A stretch of 64,000 nucleotides of DNA from Phytoseiulus persimilis (lineage: Eukaryota; Arthropoda; Arachnida; Mesostigmata; Phytoseiidae). The stretch covers positions 7,136,775 through 7,200,774 of the forward strand of contig CM075104.1 in the NCBI GenBank assembly GCA_037576195.1, in the 5' to 3' direction. The translations under genes and the position numbers were made by a program. Below the pieces are notes generated by a model. That model was given only the letters and a program-made list of their open reading frames with translations. It ran no database searches and was not told the DNA's origin. Shown here one piece after another: positions 56,027-64,000 of the stretch. Every line of letters starts with the position of its first letter. Within the stretch, counting starts at the first letter, position 1.

Positions 56027-59000
56027 ATTCCCAGACTGGATTCGCAGCTAAAACGAAAGTTAAGCCTTCTTCCTAAAGAGGAGAAAGGCGAGAGTTAAAG
56101 TGACGACAAACGCAAGGAGGACAGGCGAGCTAACTGTACGGGAAGCATCTTAGTCGCCGTCGTCGTCGCTCATCGTGCATGCTGTGTTCGCTAGTGCGCC
56201 CGTTTCCTGGAGAACATAAATCCGAGAGAGCCTGCCTGAACGACATATTTTCAATAAGGAAGGACGAACCGAGGAAGGATCCCCTCCACTTCGAAGGCTC
56301 CTTTCCGAGGCTACCCTCCGAGGTTTCCTCCCCGAGGCTCGTCTCAGTCCCGAGCGACAGAGCGGCAACGGAAGAGTGTCGCGCACTTAACGTGATTAGC
56401 ACATTTATCTTGACTCCTTCTCCACTTTTCCCTTGGCGACATCGCGACACACCAGATTCTGACTTTTGGCTAATGGCGGACAAGAATACGCAACGCGAGA
56501 AGAAGAGGACACCATGAGAGTTACAAGCCATCCTAGAATACTTTTCTCGCGCAATCCCAAACAGAGTGGTCGACGTCGTCGCCTGGGGCGGATCGACGAA
56601 ATCGGCGACTTCTCAAGAGGCCGAAAGTAATTTTGGCTCCCTCCGCATCGCGGACCGCTCATCCTAAGGATCGTGGGAAACTTCTGCATCGGAGATGAAG
56701 AATCAGTCAAGACTCATCAGAACATTTTCGAAGGCTTTTTGTCGTTCCCGCGACATATTGGGCCGAGGAAAGAACAAAAACGAACGATTTTCGTCACTCG
56801 CATCATCGGCGATTGCGCCGCGAGTGGCGCTATACTAAGTAATTGCAGATATTAGTATCGACAGTTGGCGTCTTCTCGGCCATCAGTCTTCTCATCGAGG
56901 CCCGTCGCCAGGGTTCGGTTGCCTTTTCACCGCCATAATATAACCGTATCGAATAAATAATAGCAATCATCGTTTTTGCTCTTGAACGAGAACGCCCTCA
57001 CTTAATCGGCACCGACAAAAATCGCTCGGCACCGGAGCACAGAAACCACGTCGAGGCAGAGGAGGAAATCTACGATTAGGCCCTCAGCGGCCCACGGTTC
57101 ATGTCTCCGAGGGAGGAGATAGGGGCATCTCGAGGAACGAGCGTCTGACGAGGGAGGAGCTGGAGTGGGAGCCGGCCTCTGTCGCGTCGTTCTCCGAGGA
57201 ACAAATGTCAATTCCCCCGAACTCCCCCTCTCCACCCCGATCGAGAAAGGCGAGTAGCAAAAAAATAGTCCGCTCCATCCGTCTGTCCGTTGGATCGCTG
57301 ATAAAAACAGACGGAAATCAGCGTTGGCTAAAAAGATGGACGCATTGCGAGAGCTGCTCCGTCGCACGAGGGGCTCGAGCAGAGCTGACGGGCGAGTTGG
57401 CGGACAGACGAGCGGGCGCGAAGGACGACCGTCGTTGGACATTAGGAAAATTTATTAAAGCAAAAGAAACTAATGTCGCAATAATAAATAAAGATTGGCG
57501 GCACCCACCGTTCTCCTTCCCAGGAACGAAGCCAGCACCGGCACCGGCAGGATCAGTTATGCGGAAGAAATTGAACTCCAGGGAGATCCGTGAGGCCCTC
57601 ATGAAGTAAAAACTTCCGAACTGAGAACTGTGTCTCCTTTTGCCTCCGTTCATTCTTCCGGTGTTTGCTCTGAGGGATCGTGAATCGGAGGGAAGCTCTA
57701 TTGAGCCGCCCGCAGCGTTCCGTGATAACCTGACCACATCGGTAACTTCGTGAAAAGCACGAGCGAAGCCGCTCAAAGGAATCGGTGGAAGCCATCTTCA
57801 TTCCGGTGAGTTTTCCACCAGGTTCTATGGGAGCTGTTTACGGGCTATCGTAATACCTTTATAGAGGGTCAGAGGTACACGGAGGAGGAGCAGGGCTAGG
57901 TGAGGTGTGCTGGGGCTTCAGCAAGTTCCTGGGACCGACGCCGTTGTCGACGTCGACGACAAGGAGGTAACGAGATTACAGCAACAAGCCAGGAGTCAAT
58001 GACGTAGCAGCAGCACCAGTAGCAGTTGCGACGGCGGCCGCTGGGAAGATAGGTCGTAAACAGAGGCTGGGAAACTCGCACCAGGCTTGAGAGAATCCCT
58101 TTCCGCGGCGTCAAACAGAGTGGCACGGATCGAGGCATCCGAGCCATCAATGGATGTGTTCATTCTCGCCGATTCAGAATCTGAACTCGAGTCTGGAGTT
58201 TGAACGAGCACAGCTCTGGAAGCAGGCGGTCTTCCACGGAGAACTGTAGTTCGGGGAAAGCCCGGAGATAGGTGGGCCGTCCCTTGCGGACGGTTAGAAG
58301 AAACTGCTTGATTCAGCGCGACGAATCAACACAGAGGATTCCGTTAAATAGGACCTTGATCAAGGCTCGGCTCGATCCGACGGATGGGTCGAACACTCGG
58401 TGCTTCTGAGAAACGGGTTTCACACTTTGGATGAGTTTGAGGAGCATCTTAGCGAGGAACTAACTATATCTCACAGGGCTTGAGAAATTTTGGTCCTGCG
58501 AAGTTAAGGAGAATTGCGCTCGAATGATTCTCTCAAACATGATCCGCATGAGTCATGTTTTGAGCTCCTGATCGATCTTGTCAGGATGAACGTTCCAATC
58601 CGGATTCGAATTCGGGAACTCACCCAAAGTGCTGAGTGAGGCGCAAGGGACCGCCAGTTCAGTCGTGGGTCGCCATTTTATATAGTGGTGCCGAATCGAG
58701 GCCGACACTCGCAGGACAACCCTGTGTTCACCAAGGTCTTCCCGGGAAAATCAACTCGCGGAGGACTCGTGCCATCGGCACCGAACTACTGCTACAGTTC
58801 AACTTGTCCTGAACTGTGTATGGATTCCGCGTGCACGAACAGCTCCTATTCCTTGTACGGTTGTTCCACTGTCGTTGTTGCAGCGCCGCTGTTGGTCCTG
58901 TACTTTCTCCTCTGCTCGCTTTCTCTTGGCATCGGGAGAGCTCTCGGCGTATGTGTGGGCATGTGTATTCAGCTGCGTCATTGCAAAAACCCCAAATTAA

Positions 59001-62000
59001 CGACCAACGAGCGACGTTTGCATCGCATCATCTGCCGTTGCTGCTTCACTACAGTCGCAACAAGCAACGGCGAACTCGCGATTTTTTCCCGCCGCGTTAT
59101 TTTTCGCTCGTCTTTCCGTTATCGTTGACGTCGCCGTACGCGTGGCTGCGGGTCTGCGTCTTGTTGCTATTGTTGTTGGACCGTGAGATACATTTCCATA
59201 ATCAAGGGGCGTTCGTTCAACGGCAGCGAACCCATGCAGATCTGCGTGTTCGCTTTGATCCGTCCAGACGACAGCAACAACAACACCGACGACGGCGGCC
59301 GCCGCCGCTGCGAGGACGACGAGATGTTCTTGCTTCGTTGCACGCTCTCTCCAGCTCAGCGATCCTTTCTTGTGTCTAAAAATCCGGCGTGCGCCTCGGA
59401 AGCTGCCTAAATGTAATTGTCATTTGGCTTAGGAGTCGAGTTGAGCCGGGACAAAGGGAGGAACACGCGAAAAACAGTGTCTCGTCTTGTACGCCATTCC
59501 GTCTTCGGCGCTCTCGGTTCTCGTGTTCTCATCTTGTCGTTGTCAGAGTCGCTGTCTGTAATTCTGTCTCCCGTCCGTCTGCCCACCGCCTCGCCTTTTG
59601 GGTGTCGTTTTCTATTTTTACGAATGAATCCACCCCCGCTAAGGCCCCGCTCCAACACAGGGAGTCTCCGCGTCGGCGTCGACATTCAACTGTTAACTGG
59701 CATAATGTGGAATTTATCCGTGGAACGACGATCTGAGCAGTCGACTCGCGAGCTTCGCGATGGACACCCTCTGAGGCCCTGTGCCGTCGAACCGACTGAG
59801 CGAGCTGGCGGGAATCGATTGAAGCAATCAATGATGCCGTTCCCGACAGTCGTCGAACGGGCTGTGGGTACTGAGGATGGGGGCATACGGGCTGAGCTGA
59901 ACTCGCGCTCCCTGCTCAGCCGTCGGGGAACCCGAGAAACGCTCGATTGTTGTTTGAGCCTGGTTCTTGAAACGGCCTACTTCTGAGCCTATGGTTTTTC
60001 GAAAGATGGAAATTCGGAATAGGTTCCGGTTGACTAGGGCGTCGAATCGTTCGAAGCGGAACTTTTCTACGGACTCCTTGATCTAGGAGGTGATGTCCAA
60101 TAGACCGCAATCAGCGGAGCATCGCTGAAACAACGATCAAACGCGCTAGTGCTCGGCTCGATCCGGTTGCTGAAGGGTCCGTCCAGCCGCTGATTCGTTT
60201 GTCACTGTCTGGGATGACAACTTAACGCCACGCGTCCGACAATGAAGCAGGAGTAGCGGAAAAAAACGCAACGAGAGAGGATTCCGATTCATCTCCCTCA
60301 AGACATTCATTATCTGAATCAGCATCACTTTCCACCATTTTTCTCGTCCCTCACGTCCTGTTGAATCCTTCGGGGTCTCGCTAGCGCGCGCGGCCGTTGG
60401 TGATTGTGGATGGTGTTGGTGGTGGTGGAAGTGGTCGTCACGGGGGCGAATCGGGCCGGCGTCGGAGACGTTTGTTTCGTTGTGGCCGGCAATGAACAAG
60501 GCGTTGCCAAGACGCGAGCTCGTCCCAGCAATACAAAAGCGCGGACGGACGCCAATCATAAATTTCACTTTTTGCTTCGAGTCTCTCCGCTCTGGCTGGC
60601 TCGCGTCCCCCCTCGCTCTCCTCCTCATTCTTAGCGGAGATGGAAACAGGCCCCCGGCCCTACCGACAGACAGACAGCTTTCTCCCCTCCTTGTCGCGGC
60701 TGGCGGGCAGAAGCGGAGGCGTCGAGGGGCAGGGAGAGGGTGGGCAGAGTCGCTCGCTCGCTCGTTCGTTTCCTAAAGGAAGAGAGACGCGAACGGGGAA
60801 GCAAGACTTCAAAAACAGGAAGGATCATTAAGCTCTTCAAAAAGGAAAGAAGACGATGGCGATGAGGACGAGGAGAGGAGCGGGTCGTCGAATGCGAGCC
60901 CACGAGCGAACACCAGTACGCTAGGCAGCCGGCGCGCAAACCAGCAACCAAGTCAGTCAACGAGGCCCTTGCAGTCGCAGAACGTCGACAACAACGGCAA
61001 AGCCCGGGCGAAAGCACAAGGGAAAAAAGAACGAACATAACGATGCCATGCAAACGCGCTCCTCCACGCGAGTGCCCACTCCTCGAATCGTACGAAGTAC
61101 GTGTGCCTCTTCGCTGACGAAATGACTGACAGTCCATCTGTTCGAGGGATTTCCAGCGACTTCTAGCCCCCGACGCCTTCGTTGAGACTGTTTGATGAAG
61201 GTCTCGGGCTTCCTGGAGCAACTCTTCAGTTCCTGCGTACTTCGCTGGGGGGGGGGGGGGGGGCAGTGGCGGATTTAACGGGTGGCAAAAGAGAAAATGC
61301 TGTTTGGGCCCACCTGGTCTATTGGTCGTGGGCCCGCTCCAGGAGAGAGAGGAATGACTAAGGGGAATTAGGGTCTCGAAAGACGACCTGGAACTCTATT
61401 GCCAACGAAAATTCCCGCGAGCCACGGTCCCCCCAGTCTCCAGCTAATTGTAAGCAATGAAAATCCATCACGGAACGCGTCATGAGCTCTTTGAAAGTTG
61501 TTAGGGAATATCCTCGGGCCACCGTAGCGGATACCACGCTCAACAATCTTTGTATACTCTATCAAGAGCTTGAATTTGGACCATGAGATTGAAACATTCA
61601 CCGGCGCGGCTTCAAGTTACAATAGCTAAACCCAGTAGCGTGGTTCTTCTAATGAGATTCGCGTGAAACTCACTGGATATCCATGGTGGACTCTTCATTC
61701 AAATATCATGCCTCGAGCATCATTGAGGTGCCATTGAGGTTACCCCCTCCCCTCCCGAATCGCCAGAATCCCTCTGGGAAGCCACAGCATCAGACCCTCC
61801 CCGTCAGACTCCGATCCGTGGCACAGATGCTGTTTTGCTCTTAGGAAGCTGTCAGTGAATTCATTCATTCATTCAAATCGGGTACACGAGCTCAGTCGGT
61901 AACGGCAGCTCTGGAGACGTCTCGGAGAGTGGAGCCGTCGCGGAGGCGACTGAAGCATAACGACCGGGTGGAAATGAATTTAATTCGTCGGTCCATCTGC

Positions 62001-63128
62001 TCGTTGGCTCGCCTGCGCATTCTGCCTTCTTAATTAATATAAGAAGCCGCTGAAAGTCTTCGCTGTGACTACGCTGAGAATACGATGCAGCTGCACGCCA
62101 GCCGTGAGGCAGGTAGCCTGCTGCCTTACTTGCAGACGGCCGGGCCGGCGGTCTGCGACGAGTAGTCGCTCCGTCCGCGACACACGGCGGCAGCCAGGTC
62201 GGTCGGTCGGTCGGCCGTGGAGGCACATTATTAAAATCTGGAGCGGCGTCTGCTTAAAACCTGTTCTCTATGTGTTACTGCTCGGTTGGAAGTCAGCCGG
62301 CAAGCTCTCTAATTAAGGCGTGTGACATTTAATTCGCGAGGCCACCTCACCTGATCTTTGACTGGGAGTGGATTGTTTGGAATTTTCAAGTTGGAGGAGC
62401 GGTCCGAGCATTTGCATCGGAGACATCTTGCTGACTTTTCCCAGCTCTCCTCCCTTCGTACGATGCGCTCAGAACCCTGCGACAATCCTTCGACGTATTG
62501 TTAACTAGTTCCTCGAAGTGTTCAAAATGAACGTGGACGGGGTGGGAAGAGTGTTTGTTGGTGCCCTCGACCCGATGGGCATCTTCGTGTCGACCATCGG
62601 ACGGAGTTGTTAAGAGATCCTGGATCTGGACAGGATGAGAACATAGCGAGGAGCGCCATTCTGGAGCACGGCCCCTTCAGGTAAACGGGAATGTTCTTCA
62701 AAGACAAGATACTCCGAGGCGAATGGGATTCAATATTTCCTTGAGAGGGCGGGATGCTCGTTCGCTCCACATCTGGGTTTCGACGACCGAAGCTCATCTT
62801 CCAGGGAGACTCCTTGTTCTGGCAATGATGACTCCGACGTTCCGCGCATGAGGATCTCATCGTGGGAATATAGAGACTTGGCAAGCGAACAATTCACTAA
62901 GGTGACCACGAACAGAATAGTTCTCCGCCGATGACGGAACAGAGCACGAATCTCTCGAGAAAATAGAATCCTCTCGCAGACGAGTTCGAGCCGTGGCCGC
63001 ATTCTGATCGAAACGATGGAGCGCCAGTTGAAGAAACGCAAGAATTATCTGAGGAGGGACAGACGCCTGATTCGAGAGGTCAGCTCTCGCAACGAGGTGG
63101 GCAGATCTGCGGTTATATTCAACGTAGC
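56027..63128. other. Simple-repeat-rich region with no recognised exon
   Basis: The stretch holds many short tandem runs: GAGG/CTCGG-type at 56.3 kb, CAACAA near 59.28 kb, TCGC at 60750-60769, a G run at 61247-61263, and GGTC at 62197-62214. Long frames such as 58816-59379, 59417-59986 and 60631-61221 lie in low-complexity, stop-poor sequence and have no motifs. The texture recalls 5' regulatory or UTR sequence of a gene to one side, which is only a guess. Confidence 0.25.
61247..61263 (+). repeat. Run of 17 G
   Basis: A homopolymer of 17 G directly precedes CAGTGGCGGATTTAAC, a start resembling the ends of some hAT-type elements. A perfect 8-bp stem hairpin (GGGCCCAC and GTGGGCCC) follows about 40 bp on. 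No matching right end was found. Confidence 0.4.
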
Positions 63129-63353
63129 ATGGCGAGCTGCGCGGTGCTCGGCGATGCCGCAAGGGCAGTTAGCACGCTGTATTTCCGTCGCTTTTACGAG
63201 GATGTCGTTGTGCAGGCGGGAGGGGCACGCGCTCCCTACTCCAAGCCCAGGAACTACGCCCCGACCCTATATTCCTACTCAGCTTCAGCCAGGCCGGCCA
63301 TCGCACGGGAGCCTTTCATCAGCACACGCCTGCTGGATGATCTCCACTACTGA
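63129..63353 (+). CDS. Candidate exon or short gene, unknown protein
   Basis: A 74-codon frame runs from ATG at 63129 to TGA. An acceptor-like GTTGTGCAG inside it would start a shorter exon at about 63217. The second half is rich in Tyr, Ser, Ala, Pro and Arg (for example KPRNYAPTLYSYSASARP) and ends LLDDLHY, a composition seen in some structural or muscle-associated proteins. The family is not recognised. Confidence 0.25.
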   Translation: MASCAVLGDAARAVSTLYFRRFYEDVVVQAGGARAPYSKPRNYAPTLYSYSASARPAIAREPFISTRLLDDLHY

Positions 63354-64000
63354 CGACTGCCTCCAGTGGCCACAGCACCGCGATGAGAAGGAGCGGGACG
63401 ACGACAACCATCGCCGCCACTGCTGACTCGACCAACACCCACCACCGCTAGAGCTTCTACCACTGGGGGTGCAATCATCGATTTTCTAATATAGAGGCAA
63501 GCCGACCGGGCGAGCAGGCGAGCGGTCGAGCAACCAACGGAGGACCGGTCCAAACAGGGGAGAAAAACTAGTAATAGCCCAGGCCATGCTCGTCGTCGTT
63601 TGCTCCGGCGGCGGCGGGCATCCTCAGCTCCCCCTCCGCCTCATCGTTCTCAGCTCCTCATCCTCCGATCATCCGATGGGGGAGATATTAATGAGATAAT
63701 TATTGGTTTCCACTCTCGTACTCCGCCGGCAGCGACGGTGCTGCTCCTTTCGAGCGGACGGACGAGCGACGGCTGCTAACACGAATCTTCCCACTCTGCC
63801 CCTAAAATACACCAATCTCTCCCTTTCGAGATAAGCAATGGACTTCGCTGCTACTGCTTGCAAGCTCGTCCATTTGTGACACTCCCCGCCGAAGGATCCG
63901 AAAACCATGGAGGCACTCGAATCCCTCGGGTTTCCAGCTCCCTCCGCGGTATCTTGCGGTGGTTATCGAGTGTGGTGGCTATCCATGACGTATCGGGGTC
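63354..64000. other. Window end, nothing supportable
   Basis: GC-rich sequence with several short frames but no motif, splice pair or repeat family. Confidence 0.25.

Noticed and set aside
58685-61221. Several long frames (58685-59128, 58816-59379, 59417-59986, 60631-61221).
   Set aside because: They overlap each other on both strands in low-complexity, stop-poor sequence and carry no recognisable domain.
1-64000. Retrovirus-like, LTR or capsid-bearing elements.
   Set aside because: No reverse transcriptase, integrase, protease or capsid motifs and no long direct terminal repeats were found by eye.

Overview
The window looks like nuclear DNA from an arthropod. The genes that can be read are split by short GT-AG introns, mostly about 55 to 110 bp. 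One encodes a CLIP-domain serine protease, a family typical of arthropod haemolymph. Base composition is near 50 percent GC and most of the sequence is non-coding. A compact chelicerate genome such as a mesostigmatid mite would fit, but that is only a guess. No bacterial signals (operons, Shine-Dalgarno sites, CRISPR arrays) and no retrovirus-like or capsid-bearing elements were seen.

Layout. 1-266: last exon and poly(A) signal of a REV3-like DNA polymerase zeta gene, + strand. 2333-2788: a small fold-back element. 3240-4821: a Tc3-like DNA transposon with paired binding sites in each end. Its transposase reads intact at 329 residues once a 77-bp intron is removed. 14-15 kb and 27-29 kb: partly resolved membrane-protein gene candidates on the + strand. 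16936-18134: a 1.2-kb element with two 253-bp inverted arms, whose loop carries two phase-matched minus-strand exons of a small membrane protein. 33945-43042: the largest gene, eight coding exons for a 631-residue secreted Gln/His-rich protein of unknown family, including one GC-AG intron. 44173-45042: a palindromic TA-flanked MITE. 45848-47900: a complete seven-exon CLIP-domain trypsin-like zymogen of 442 residues. About 52.4 kb: a tRNA-like SINE or tRNA relic. 57-64 kb: richer in simple repeats, with no exon I can name.

The secreted Gln/His-rich protein and the CLIP protease are neighbours on the same strand, and both carry signal peptides, so both should act outside the cell. Nothing in the sequence shows that they work together. 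Exon models come from reading frame, splice-site consensus and intron phase only, with no transcript evidence. Long stretches between the listed features show no gene I can support and are described as such.
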